From Acidisarcina sp963790505 (GTDB lineage: Bacteria; Acidobacteriota; Terriglobia; Terriglobales; Acidobacteriaceae): DNA of 64,000 bases. This document shows, in pieces, positions 35,632 through 44,475 of the stretch (positions are counted from its first letter, which is position 1; each line of letters opens with the position of its first letter). The position numbers were made by a program, and so were the translations under genes. Below the pieces are notes generated by a model, which was not told the DNA's origin, searched no databases, and saw nothing but the letters and a program-made list of their open reading frames with translations. The stretch spans positions 1,116,001 through 1,180,000 of the forward strand of contig CAWBOT010000004.1 of the NCBI GenBank assembly GCA_963790505.1, in the 5' to 3' direction.

Positions 35632-36624
35632 TCAGTTTCTTCCGGTGCGCTGCGGCGAGGGGTAATACCCGGTCCGGTGTCGCAGCGAATAATCCGAGCC
35701 TCCAGCGACTCCGGTGAGAGAGACCGAGATCGTTCGAAAATCCGAAGCAGTAGTGTGAGTCGACGGATAATACCCCAACAAATATTGCGTTCGCAGATCT
35801 TCCGATACCTTTTGAAATGCTGACTCGAGGTCCGACGACTCGGCGTAGTAATGCTTGCCGCCGGTCTCCTGCGAAAGCGTAATCAGAGCGTGTTCGCCGC
35901 CGGTGTCGCGTCCTGCGTCCGCCGCGATTGGCACATCGATGATGCTGTAGACGAGCACTTCTGAGCGCAGCGCCGCTTCGAGCGCGTGCGAGTAGCTCAC
36001 TCCTCTCACCGTGTCGTCGCCGTCCGTAATCAACACCAGCACCTTGCGGCCGGGATGCCCCGCGAGGCTCTGCGAGGCCAGGAAAATCGTGTCGTAAAGG
36101 GCCGTAGCCGGACCGCCGCGCAGCCGATCGAGACCACCGTCGATCTGGTGAAGGTTATTCGTAAACGGCACCACCTCGCGCACATCTGAGGCGAACTCCA
36201 TCAGATCTAGTTGGTCGACCGGGCGCAGCAGCGCATGCACGAATTCGCGGGCCGCATGTGTCTCGATGCTCATGTCCTTGTGGACGGTTCCGCTGGTGTC
36301 GATTGCGAGGACAATCGAGAGCGGCACTGCCGACTCGCGGTCGAAGACGGCGATCTTCTGCGCGTGTCCGTCCTCGGCGAGAGTGAAGTTATCTTTGGTC
36401 AGGCCGCCGACCGGTGCGCCCTTTGCGTCAGTGACGTTGACGAATACGGGAACAAGGCTGACATTCACCTGAATTGCGGGCGCCGAACTTTGGATTACCG
36501 GATCCGTTTGACGGGCTGGAGCGGTGATCGAACCGATCCCGATGCCGCCCGGCGCCGATGCCTGCGCTGCTGCAATTGCGGGAACGCAGGCAACAAGCAG
36601 GGTTTGAGCTATCCGCATTCGCAT
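35632..36624 (-). CDS. VWFA-related Acidobacterial secreted protein
   Basis: A 330-residue exported protein with a signal peptide (about 1-20, ending AIAAAQ) and a von Willebrand A-like domain. The metal-site motif is AIDTSGTVHKDMS (DxSxS-like), preceded by VFVNVTDAKGAPVGGLTKDNFTLAEDG, the lead-in typical of the VWFA-related family (TIGR03436) abundant in Acidobacteria. The C-terminus has YLLGYYPS and SLRHRTGYY, also family landmarks. Binding partner and role are unknown. Confidence 0.9.
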   Translation of the reverse strand: MRMRIAQTLLVACVPAIAAAQASAPGGIGIGSITAPARQTDPVIQSSAPAIQVNVSLVPVFVNVTDAKGAPVGGLTKDNFTLAEDGHAQKIAVFDRESAVPLSIVLAIDTSGTVHKDMSIETHAAREFVHALLRPVDQLDLMEFASDVREVVPFTNNLHQIDGGLDRLRGGPATALYDTIFLASQSLAGHPGRKVLVLITDGDDTVRGVSYSHALEAALRSEVLVYSIIDVPIAADAGRDTGGEHALITLSQETGGKHYYAESSDLESAFQKVSEDLRTQYLLGYYPSTHTTASDFRTISVSLTGVAGGSDYSLRHRTGYYPSPQRTGRN

Positions 36625-36772
36625 TTCTTACTTACAGCTTAGACTTCGGCCGGCAGTATTTGTATTCCCGCGTGGCATCCTGAACCGGCACAACCATTCG
36701 TATCTTTTCGCCAAGCTTCCTTGCTCCTCGAATGGCGGCCTAGGGGCATCGTGCTACCATCGCCTTTTGACT

Positions 36773-37420
36773 ATGAAAACGCCACTTCTCAGCTTGCCCT
36801 CTCAGCTCTTGTCGTCTGGTCTATTGCTGGCCGCTCTCGCGCCCGCCGCGGCTTACGCCCAAACCGGATCCACCACGACCGCGCCTAAAACGACTACCCA
36901 TAGAGCCACCGGGACGAGCGCCGCGGCTTCCACTGCCATGAAACTGCCACCGAATATTCCCGTCGTGCATGGCATTCCGAAGACCGAGTTCGCCCTGAAG
37001 TATATCGACTATAAGCTCGGCACCGGCGACTTGGCGAAGTCCGGCTGGAAATATAAGGTCCATTACACCGGATGGCTGCATGACGGCACCAAGTTCGACT
37101 CCTCGGTCGACCGCGGAACGCCCATCGACTTTGTCCAGGGTGCTCATCGTGTCATTCCCGGATGGGACGAGGGCTTCGACGGAATGCACGTCGGCGGCAA
37201 GCGCAGGCTCTTCATTCCCTGGCAGTTGGCCTACGGCGCTACCGGTCGCGGACCGATTCCGCCTAAGGCCGACCTGATCTTTGATATTGAGCTGGTCGCG
37301 CAGGCGGATCCGAGCGCGCCACCGCAACCGCCATCGGCCGCCCCAGCAGCTCCTCAGGGCGCGACTCCGCCGCCAACTGCCACTACCCCGCCCGCGAAGC
37401 CTGCTGCACCACCGCAATAA
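36773..37420 (+). CDS. Exported FKBP-type peptidyl-prolyl isomerase
   Basis: A 215-residue protein with a signal peptide (about 1-28, ending AAAYAQ), a Thr/Ala-rich linker and an FKBP domain (about 75-175). VHYTGWLHDGTKFDSSVDRGTPIDF and VIPGWDEGFDGMHVGGKRRLFIP are close to consensus, and LIFDIELV closes the domain. A Pro/Ala-rich tail of about 38 residues follows. It should help fold exported proteins by prolyl isomerisation. The start ATG at 36773 is preferred over TTG at 36767. It is convergent with murG. Confidence 0.93.
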   Translation: MKTPLLSLPSQLLSSGLLLAALAPAAAYAQTGSTTTAPKTTTHRATGTSAAASTAMKLPPNIPVVHGIPKTEFALKYIDYKLGTGDLAKSGWKYKVHYTGWLHDGTKFDSSVDRGTPIDFVQGAHRVIPGWDEGFDGMHVGGKRRLFIPWQLAYGATGRGPIPPKADLIFDIELVAQADPSAPPQPPSAAPAAPQGATPPPTATTPPAKPAAPPQ

Positions 37421-37473
37421 ACGGGATCGGGGGTAGGGTTTCAAAAGACAAATAGCGCTTCGAAGACTGGCCT

Positions 37474-38575
37474 TCAGGTGCGACTTTTCACACTCGCCAG
37501 TTCAGCGACCATTGCCGCGATGTCCGCAGCTGCATTCGGCCTCGCCAGCGCCATTGCGTGCGCGCCCATTCGATCCAACTCTTCGCCGCGGTTGAACAAC
37601 CCCACGAGCGTCTCTAGCAGGATTGCGTCGGTCAGCTCTGCCTCGATCACCATCCGCGACGCGCCGCCGTCTGTCATCACCTCGGCATTCTTGCGCTGAT
37701 GATCATCCGTAGCCTGTGGAAACGGGATCAGCACCGCCGGTTTACCCGCTGCGCACAATTCGGCTACGGTACTCGCGCCGCTCCGTGCGAGTACCAGGTC
37801 GGCAGACCCAAACCGCTTTGGCATGTCGTCCAGGAACGCGTGGACCTCCCAGCGTTTCGGATCTGCGCCGGAGGCTAGGTATGCAGCGGAGGTAGCCTCC
37901 GCATGGCGTGCGCCCGCCTGATGCAGCATCGTTAGTCCGGGCACAGAATCCAGCAAGGAGGCCGCGATGCGAGGCATCATCGTATTGAAGTTCCGCGCGC
38001 CCTGGCTGCCGCCGAAGATAAGAAGATGCGGCGCACTCCCCGCCGTTCGTGGCTGCAGCGCGAAGAATTCCTTGCGCACCGGGATTCCCGTCACTTTGGC
38101 ATTCCGGAAATACTGGCCCGCCGGAGCGAAGCTCACCGCCGCTGCGCTCACCTGCTTGCCAACGAGCCGGTTCGCGAGTCCGGGCGCTGCATTCGGCTCA
38201 AAGGCTAGCGTCGGGATGCGCTTTAACAGAGCTGCAAGCATTCCCGGCCCCGAAGCGTAGCCACCCACACCGACGACCACGTCGGGTCGAAACGTACTGA
38301 GGAGCTTGAAGCAGCGCTGGCAGTCCAAAGGGGAGATCCATCAGGGTCCGCAGCCTTGTCGCCAGGCTGACGCCCTTCAACTGACCAACATGAATCAAAT
38401 CTAGTTCGTAGCCTGCAGCGGGAACCAGCCGGGTTTCAAAACCGCGCGCTGTGCCGACGAAGCGAATCTCGGCCCCATAGCGGTCGCGAAGCTCGTCGGC
38501 AATCGCCACTGCTGGAATCACATGTCCGCCGGTGCCGCCGCCTGCAATCAACACACGCAAGGCGGTCAGTCGCAC
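37474..38575 (-). pseudogene. murG: MurG, UDP-GlcNAc transferase of lipid II synthesis, frameshifted
   Basis: MurG adds GlcNAc to lipid I to make lipid II. The N-terminal part (GTG start 38575) has VLIAGGGTGGHVIPAVAIADEL; the C-terminal part has VVGVGGYASGP, LIFGGSQGARNFN and RSGASTVAELCAAGKPAVLIPFPQATDDHQ. They are in different frames. Removing one base from the GGGG run at 38330-38333 restores a continuous family-length protein (RLRTLMDLPLDCQRCFKLLS). Because murG is normally essential, a consensus error in a homopolymer is at least as likely as a real mutation. The gene overlaps ftsW by 10 bases. Confidence 0.92.
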
Positions 38576-39654
38576 TCCCGGGTGATATTCAACAGCACCC
38601 CGATCGAAAGCAGAGTGATGAACAGGGAAGTCCCTCCATAGGAAATGAAGGGCAGCGTAATTCCTTTGGTCGGCACCAGCGCGAGAACTACGCTGATATT
38701 GAAGAATGCCTGGATCAGGATGGTTGTGGTGATTCCAAAGGCCAGGAACCGGGCAAACGGGTCACGCGACAGCAGAGCTGCTCGCAGGCCTCGGTAGCCG
38801 AGCACAACGAAAAGCGTGACCACTACCAGCGTGCCGACCAATCCTAATTCTTCCGCAATGTTGGCGAAGATGTAGTCGGTGTGCGACTCGGGAAGATAGA
38901 ACAGCTTCTCTACTCCGCCCATGTAGCCGCGGCCAAATACTCCGCCCGTGCTCACCGCGATCAGCGATTGGTTCATGTGGTAGCCGATGCCTTGCGGATC
39001 GCGGTCGGGAAACAGAAAGGCCAGAAGCCGCTCTCGCCGAAACTTGACCGAGAGCATGAAGACGAGTACCGGGAGCGCCGCCGCTCCAGCCAGTGCCAGA
39101 TACTTCAAGTCCATGCCCGCAAGGTAAAGGATCAGCGCTGTCACCGCTGCGCAGACCAACGCCGTGCCGAGATCGGGCTCCTTAAGGATCAGCCCGATGA
39201 AGAGCAGACTCGGCAAGGCTGCCGGAATCAGCGTCCCCCGCCAGTCGTTAATCATGTGCAGCTTGTTTTGCAGGAACCAGGCCAGGAAAAGGACCAGCGC
39301 AGGCTTCGCGATCTCCGACGGTTGAAGCGAAAGCGGTCCGAGCTTAATCCAGCGAACGGCGCCGTGCGACTTCGGCATGACAAACACAGCCAGTAACAGC
39401 AGGGCAGTGATGGCAATCAGGGGAAACACAACGCGCGGCTGATTATATTTCTTGTAATCGACCTGCATAAGAACGGTCATCGCCGCCAGGCCCAGCACCG
39501 CCCAGACAGCCTGCTTGATCAGGAAGCTGTACGGTGAACCGGACGCGGCCTGCGACGTGATCGCCGACGCGCTGAAGACCATCACTAATCCAATCACCAC
39601 CAGGACGAGTGTCGTGCAGAAGAGTACTTTGTCGACCCCTACGCGTTTTGCCAT
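38566..39654 (-). CDS. ftsW: FtsW, septal peptidoglycan glycosyltransferase
   Basis: A 362-residue SEDS-family membrane protein with about ten helices. Landmarks are the early DKVLFCTTLVLVVIGLVMVFSAS, KEPDLGTALV, PESHTDYIFANIAEELG and TKGITLPFISYGGTSL, which form the SEDS catalytic face. FtsW polymerises lipid II at the septum with its partner PBP. RodA is the close alternative, but the position between murD and murG supports FtsW. It overlaps murD by 16 bases and murG by 10, so it is translated within the same operon. Confidence 0.93.
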   Translation of the reverse strand: MAKRVGVDKVLFCTTLVLVVIGLVMVFSASAITSQAASGSPYSFLIKQAVWAVLGLAAMTVLMQVDYKKYNQPRVVFPLIAITALLLLAVFVMPKSHGAVRWIKLGPLSLQPSEIAKPALVLFLAWFLQNKLHMINDWRGTLIPAALPSLLFIGLILKEPDLGTALVCAAVTALILYLAGMDLKYLALAGAAALPVLVFMLSVKFRRERLLAFLFPDRDPQGIGYHMNQSLIAVSTGGVFGRGYMGGVEKLFYLPESHTDYIFANIAEELGLVGTLVVVTLFVVLGYRGLRAALLSRDPFARFLAFGITTTILIQAFFNISVVLALVPTKGITLPFISYGGTSLFITLLSIGVLLNITRECD

Positions 39655-41018
39655 GCCGGTAATCTCCTTCGTGCCATTACCAATTCCTTGAAGACCCGTC
39701 CGCGGTGCTCATAATTCTCGAACTGGTCAAAGCTCGAGCAGGCGGGCGCCAGCAGCACGACGTCGCCCGGCATCGCGGCTACGCCGGCTTTCGCTACGGC
39801 CTCTGCGAGCGTCCCGGCACTCACGATCGGAACGTCACCGCGGATTTGGCTCTCGATCTTCTCGGCTGCCGCGCCAATGGTATAAACCGCCCGGACGCGC
39901 TCTTTCAGCAGCGCGCTTAATTGCGTGTAGTCGGAGTTCTTGTCTTTGCCGCCAAGGATCAGATGAATGCCCCCCGCAAACGAGGCGATGGCCTTTGCGG
40001 CGGCATCCACATTGGTGGCTTTCGAGTCGTTGTAGTAGTCGACGCCATTGAGCGTCACCACAAACTCAAGCCGGTGCTCGACGGCGTGGAAGCTCTCCAC
40101 CGCCCTTCGGATTGCCGCCGGCTCAACTTTCGCCAGCCGAGCCGCGCAAACGGCAGCAAGTACGTTCTCCACGTTGTGATCTCCCTTGAGCGGAATCTTC
40201 TCTACGCGAACGATGCTCTCAGGAGCAGAGTCCTTCAGGGCCCTAAAAACGATCTCGCCATCAAGGACGAATGCGCCTTGGTCCACGGCGGACCTTCGGC
40301 TGAACCAGAAGACTCGCGAACCTGCCTTCCCCGCCGCTGCGCGGGTCACTGGGTCGTCCCAATTCAAAACCAGCGAGTCTTCGCCCGTCTGTTGCGCGAA
40401 AATCCGCTCTTTCGCGGCGACATAGTTTTCAAATGTGAGGTGCCGATCGAGATGATCGGGAGTGATGTTCAGGATTACCGCGATGTCGGGACGAAACTTC
40501 TCCGTAGTCTCCAGCTGGAAGCTGGAAACCTCTAGCACCGACCACCCATCTTCACGGCTATCCTCGACTAGAGCGATGACCGGCAGTCCAATATTACCCC
40601 CGACCACGACAGGTAATCCCGCCGATACCAGGATCTCCCCGCATAGGCTGGTGGCCGTCGTCTTGCCATTCGAGCCGGTAATCGCAAGCACCTTGCCCTT
40701 GAGATAGAGAGCGGCCAGCTCTACCTCTCCAATGACCGGCAAGCCAAGACCCTTCACCTTGACGATCTCTGGGGTATTCATGGGGACGCCCGGGCTGACC
40801 ACGATCAAATCCTGACGGCGAAAGGTGAGCAACCCGTGGCCGCCGGCCTCAACCGCGATTCCTTCTTCGAGCAGCGCTGGAATCTCTCTGGCCAGGGCTC
40901 CCGCACTGCGCACGTCGGACACCGTCACCTGCGCGCCGCGTCGCCGCAGGAACAGCGCCGCCGCCAGACCGGATTTCCCCAGCCCCACCACCAGGATTTT
41001 CTTTCCCTTTAACTCCAC
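39639..41018 (-). CDS. murD: MurD, UDP-N-acetylmuramoyl-L-alanine--D-glutamate ligase
   Basis: A 459-residue Mur ligase that adds D-Glu to the peptidoglycan precursor, using ATP. ILVVGLGKSGLAAALFL at the N-terminus is the UDP-binding domain; VLAITGSNGKTTATSL is the ATP loop; ILNITPDHLDRH and YNDSKATNVDA are central-domain landmarks. The start is GTG at 41018, with GAGG upstream, giving the usual VELKGKKILVVG start; the 28 codons before it look non-coding and run into the palindromic repeat. Expected in the cytoplasm. Confidence 0.94.
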   Translation of the reverse strand: MELKGKKILVVGLGKSGLAAALFLRRRGAQVTVSDVRSAGALAREIPALLEEGIAVEAGGHGLLTFRRQDLIVVSPGVPMNTPEIVKVKGLGLPVIGEVELAALYLKGKVLAITGSNGKTTATSLCGEILVSAGLPVVVGGNIGLPVIALVEDSREDGWSVLEVSSFQLETTEKFRPDIAVILNITPDHLDRHLTFENYVAAKERIFAQQTGEDSLVLNWDDPVTRAAAGKAGSRVFWFSRRSAVDQGAFVLDGEIVFRALKDSAPESIVRVEKIPLKGDHNVENVLAAVCAARLAKVEPAAIRRAVESFHAVEHRLEFVVTLNGVDYYNDSKATNVDAAAKAIASFAGGIHLILGGKDKNSDYTQLSALLKERVRAVYTIGAAAEKIESQIRGDVPIVSAGTLAEAVAKAGVAAMPGDVVLLAPACSSFDQFENYEHRGRVFKELVMARRRLPAWQNA

Positions 41019-41045
41019 CGCCGTTGCCTCATGCCTGAACAATAA

Positions 41046-41120
41046 GGGTGCCCCAATCAAGTCCCCTGCTGGCTTGATTGGGACGGACGCAAACGTGCGC
41101 ACCCCGTAGCTGGGTGCGCC
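41046..41120. repeat. Palindromic repeat element between mraY and murD
   Basis: Two tandem hairpins: CCCAATCAAG (41052-41061) with CTTGATTGGG (41073-41082), perfect over ten bases, and GCGCACCC (41097-41104) with GGGTGCGC (41112-41119). CGCAAACG lies between them, and GGTGCCCCA leads in. The layout matches the element inside the cysteine desulfurase at 25081-25192. It could affect transcription between mraY and murD. Confidence 0.7.
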
Positions 41121-41227
41121 GCAAACCCGCCGTCACTTCAACTCCTTCGCGCCAGATAAGGGTTGCCAATCGACACCGCACTCATTCTCCCACGTCACCG
41201 CCATGTGGAGGGCAGCTCAATCCGGGC

Positions 41228-42364
41228 TCAGCGCAGTTTGAGCGTCGTGAGTGCAAAGAGTGCAAACACCAGCGCTCCAATCCAGAAACGCACGATGACC
41301 TTGGACTCCGACCAGCCGATCAATTCGAAATGATGGTGCAGCGGCGCCATCTTGAAGATGCGCTTGCCATTGCGCAATTTGTAGCTGCCCACTTGCAGAA
41401 TGACCGAGAGAGCCTCCAGGACGAAGATGCCGCCAATAAACGGCAGCAGCAGCTCCTGTTTGATGACCACCGCTACCGTGGCGATCGCGCCGCCGAGGGC
41501 CAGAGATCCCACGTCGCCCATAAAAATCTCTGCCGGATGGGCGTTATACCAAAGGAAGCCGATGCTCGCTCCCACCATCGCGCCGCAGAAGACGGTCAGC
41601 TCAGCTACCAGCGGCATTCGCTGCAATTCCAGATAATCGGAGAAGACTACATGTCCGCTGACATAGGTAAGCACCGTCAGGGCGCTCGCCGCCACCAGCG
41701 TGCAGCCGATTGCCAGCCCGTCGAGCCCGTCAGTTAGGTTGACCGCGTTGCTCGCCGCCACCAGCACCACCACCACAAACCCGACGAACGGCAGGAACGC
41801 CAGGAGCCCAAGGTGCGGAATTCCACCCAGGATGTGCCACGCCAGATCAGGCCGGAAGCGTTTGACGAACGGCACCATGAGGTGGGTCGAATAGGAACCC
41901 TGCTCCTGTAGCCCGATCAGCGCCACCGCTACCGCGACTCCGGCGAGGATTTGTAGAAGCATTTTGGCGCGTGCTGTGAGACCCAAACTCCGGCGGTGAA
42001 CCACTTTAATGTAGTCATCGGCGAACCCAATCGCTCCGAACGCCAACGTCGAGCCCATGACCAGCCACACAAACGGGTTGGACAGGTCCGCCCAGAGCAG
42101 CGTCGGCAACAGGACAGCGATGCAGATCAACAGCCCGCCCATCGTCGGTGTCCCAGACTTTTTCTGGTGGGCCTGCGGCCCATCGTCACGGACGTATTGA
42201 CCGATCTGGAACTCGCGCAGCTTCTCGATTACGTACGGGCCGATAATCAGGGTGATCAGAAGCGCGGTCAGGCTCGCAAACGCAGTGCGAAAGGTCAGAT
42301 ACCGGAAAATTCGGAATGGCCGGAAGTAAGGGAACAGTTTCTGATAGAGCAGCCAGTAGAGCAA
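41228..42364 (-). CDS. mraY: MraY, phospho-N-acetylmuramoyl-pentapeptide transferase
   Basis: A 378-residue, approximately ten-helix membrane enzyme that makes lipid I. KKSGTPTMGGLLI, FADDYIKV, NAVNLTDGLDGLAIG, FLWYNAHPAEIFMGDVGSLALGG and APLHHHFELIGWSE are all family signatures with the catalytic Asp residues present. It is the first gene of the leftward mraY-murD-ftsW-murG group, separated from murD by about 210 bases containing a palindromic repeat. The start ATG at 42364 fits the usual length. Confidence 0.95.
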   Translation of the reverse strand: MLYWLLYQKLFPYFRPFRIFRYLTFRTAFASLTALLITLIIGPYVIEKLREFQIGQYVRDDGPQAHQKKSGTPTMGGLLICIAVLLPTLLWADLSNPFVWLVMGSTLAFGAIGFADDYIKVVHRRSLGLTARAKMLLQILAGVAVAVALIGLQEQGSYSTHLMVPFVKRFRPDLAWHILGGIPHLGLLAFLPFVGFVVVVLVAASNAVNLTDGLDGLAIGCTLVAASALTVLTYVSGHVVFSDYLELQRMPLVAELTVFCGAMVGASIGFLWYNAHPAEIFMGDVGSLALGGAIATVAVVIKQELLLPFIGGIFVLEALSVILQVGSYKLRNGKRIFKMAPLHHHFELIGWSESKVIVRFWIGALVFALFALTTLKLR

Positions 42365-42567
42365 ACGTCCTCCGGCGAGATTGCAAATTTGCTCTATCTT
42401 ACAGCGGCGCGGGAGGGTGAGCGGCTTAAGGCTGGCGTCTCATGACCACAGACACTCGCGCGTAAACTCCTGAGCATCTGGAAGTAATCTGGGCGCAAGG
42501 CGGCGCTTCTCGTATTATCGGTTCGTAGTAGAGAGACTTTAGCCCGGACAGAACTGAGATCGAAAGA

Positions 42568-42822
42568 ATGGCGATTTCCCTCATGCCTCCAAGTCAGCCC
42601 TACGAGATTGGCGCCCGGTTGTATCGAACGTTGCAGGCCAAAGCTATGCTGTTGGAAATCGAGGCCCTCCGCGACGAGCTTGCCGCCGCCAACATCGAAG
42701 ATTCCGATCAAATGCGCCGCCAGCGCCTCCTCATCCAGGCCCAACGTGATGATGCCGAACGGCTCCGGAACTTCCTTGTCAAGACATGCCCGCGCCCCTG
42801 CGCAGGGCACGATCGAGGCTGA
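42568..42822 (+). CDS. Small helical protein upstream of ruvB
   Basis: An 84-residue, mostly helical protein (ARLYRTLQAKAMLLEIEALRDELAAAN) with a charged second half. No family is recognised. It lies 22 bases before ruvB on the same strand, so they are probably co-transcribed. GAAAGA precedes the ATG. It could be a real small protein or a short leader. Confidence 0.5.
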   Translation: MAISLMPPSQPYEIGARLYRTLQAKAMLLEIEALRDELAAANIEDSDQMRRQRLLIQAQRDDAERLRNFLVKTCPRPCAGHDRG

Positions 42823-42844
42823 ATCAGGGTAAACTTCCCAACAG

Positions 42845-43879
42845 ATGCCTCCGGCTAGTTCCAACCCCGAACGCTTAGTCTCTGCTACCCGCGCCGAAGA
42901 GGAAAGCTCCTTCGAACTCAAGCTTCGCCCCCGGATTCTCGCGGAATTCATCGGCCAGCCCAAGGCGAAGGAGCAACTGGCGATCGCTCTCGAGGCGGCC
43001 AGGTCGCGTGGAGAGGCTCTGGACCACGTATTGCTCTTTGGCCCTCCGGGACTGGGAAAGACGACTTTGGCCTCGATCATCGCCAACGAGCTGGATGTCG
43101 GATTCCAGCAGACTTCCGGTCCGACATTGCAGATCCAGGGTGATCTGACCGCCATCCTCACCAACCTGCGCGAACGCCAGGTGCTGTTTCTCGATGAGAT
43201 TCATCGCCTGCAACCGGTGCTCGAGGAGAAGCTCTACACCGCTCTTGAGGACTATAAGCTCGACATCATCATCGGCCAGGGACCGGCTGCGCGCACCCAT
43301 GTGATGGAGATCAAGCCCTTCACCTTCGTCGCCGCAACGACCCGGCCTGGCCTGCTATCTTCGCCGTTGCGATCGCGCTTCGGCATCCTGCTGCGGCTCG
43401 AGTTTTATGGCGAAGACGACCTGCGCTATATCGTCGAGCGTTCGGCCGAGGTCATGAACGTTCCCATCGACCACGACGGCGCCGCCGAGATTGCGATGCG
43501 CTCCCGCGGGACACCCAGAATTGCGAATCGGCTGCTGAGAAGGGTCCGCGACTACGCTCAGGTGCGCGGAACCGGCTCGATCGACCGCCCGATTGCCGAG
43601 GCCGCGCTAAAGATGCTCGAGGTCGACGCCCATGGCTTCGACGAACTCGATCGCCGCCTGTTGCTGACCATCATTGAGAAATATGGGGGCGGCCCGGTCG
43701 GGCTAAACACCCTGGCGGCTACGCTGGCCGAGGAAGAGGACGCGCTCGAAGAGGTTTACGAGCCATTCCTGATTCAGATCGGTTTTCTTGACCGCACGCC
43801 GCGGGGCCGTGTCGCGACGCGGCTCGCCTACGAGCATTTCGGAATTGAACTGCCTCGTCGGCAAACACCATTATTCTGA
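42845..43879 (+). CDS. ruvB: Holliday junction branch migration helicase RuvB
   Basis: A 344-residue AAA+ motor that, with RuvA, drives Holliday junction migration in recombination repair. The Walker A is FGPPGLGKTTLA, the Walker B FLDEIHRL, and ATTRPGLLSSPLRSRFG holds sensor/arginine-finger positions. The winged-helix C-terminal domain (YGGGPVGLNTLA, then RTPRGRVAT) completes it. ruvA and ruvC are not adjacent. Full family length. Confidence 0.96.
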   Translation: MPPASSNPERLVSATRAEEESSFELKLRPRILAEFIGQPKAKEQLAIALEAARSRGEALDHVLLFGPPGLGKTTLASIIANELDVGFQQTSGPTLQIQGDLTAILTNLRERQVLFLDEIHRLQPVLEEKLYTALEDYKLDIIIGQGPAARTHVMEIKPFTFVAATTRPGLLSSPLRSRFGILLRLEFYGEDDLRYIVERSAEVMNVPIDHDGAAEIAMRSRGTPRIANRLLRRVRDYAQVRGTGSIDRPIAEAALKMLEVDAHGFDELDRRLLLTIIEKYGGGPVGLNTLAATLAEEEDALEEVYEPFLIQIGFLDRTPRGRVATRLAYEHFGIELPRRQTPLF

Positions 43880-43905
43880 GATCAGGGCTGCGAGGAGGAG
43901 GAACC

Positions 43906-44466
43906 ATGGCACGTACTGAGTCAGCCATGATTGCGTTGGGCACCGAGGCGCCGCCCTTCAACCTCGAGGATGTAGTGACGACGAGGCGCGTTGGCATCGG
44001 CGAAGTCCGTGGCGAATACGGTCTGCTGGTGATGTTCATCTGCCGCCACTGCCCCTTTGTCAAACACGTGGAGAAGGAGCTTGCCACCTTGGGCAAAGAG
44101 TACTCGAGGAAAGGCGTAGGCGTAGTCGCCATCAGCAGCAACGACGCCGATTGTTACTCTGAAGACTCCCCACCCGCCCTAAGAATGCAGGCCGGCGAAC
44201 AAGGCTTCACCTTCCCGTATCTCTTCGACGAATCGCAAGAGGTTGCACGTGCCTACAATGCGACCTGCACGCCCGATTTCTTTCTCTTCGATAAAGACTT
44301 GAGACTCGTCTACCGCGGGCAGATGGATGACAGCCGCCCGGGCAGTGGTATCCCGGTCACCGGCAAAGACCTCCGCAACGCGCTCGATGCGCTGCTCGCC
44401 GGTCGACCGATCTCAGCAGAGCAGCGCGCAAGCCTCGGATGCAGCATCAAATGGAAGCATTCGTAA
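43906..44466 (+). CDS. Thioredoxin-like (redoxin/AhpC-TSA) protein
   Basis: A 186-residue thioredoxin-fold protein. FICRHCPFVKHVEKEL carries the two-cysteine CRHC active site. GTEAPPFNLEDV at the start, and ATCTPDFFLFDKDLRLVYRGQMDDS, are typical of the small redoxin group often annotated as thioredoxin family. A very strong ribosome site (AGGAGGAGG) precedes the ATG at 43906. It has no signal peptide. It follows ruvB by 26 bases and could share its transcript. It probably reduces disulfides or peroxides; the partner is unknown. Confidence 0.88.
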   Translation: MARTESAMIALGTEAPPFNLEDVVTTRRVGIGEVRGEYGLLVMFICRHCPFVKHVEKELATLGKEYSRKGVGVVAISSNDADCYSEDSPPALRMQAGEQGFTFPYLFDESQEVARAYNATCTPDFFLFDKDLRLVYRGQMDDSRPGSGIPVTGKDLRNALDALLAGRPISAEQRASLGCSIKWKHS

Positions 44467-44475
44467 CAGCTACGG

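Noticed and set aside
42394..43164. 256-codon minus frame opposite ruvB
   Set aside because: Antisense shadow of the RuvB Walker region; no domain of its own.
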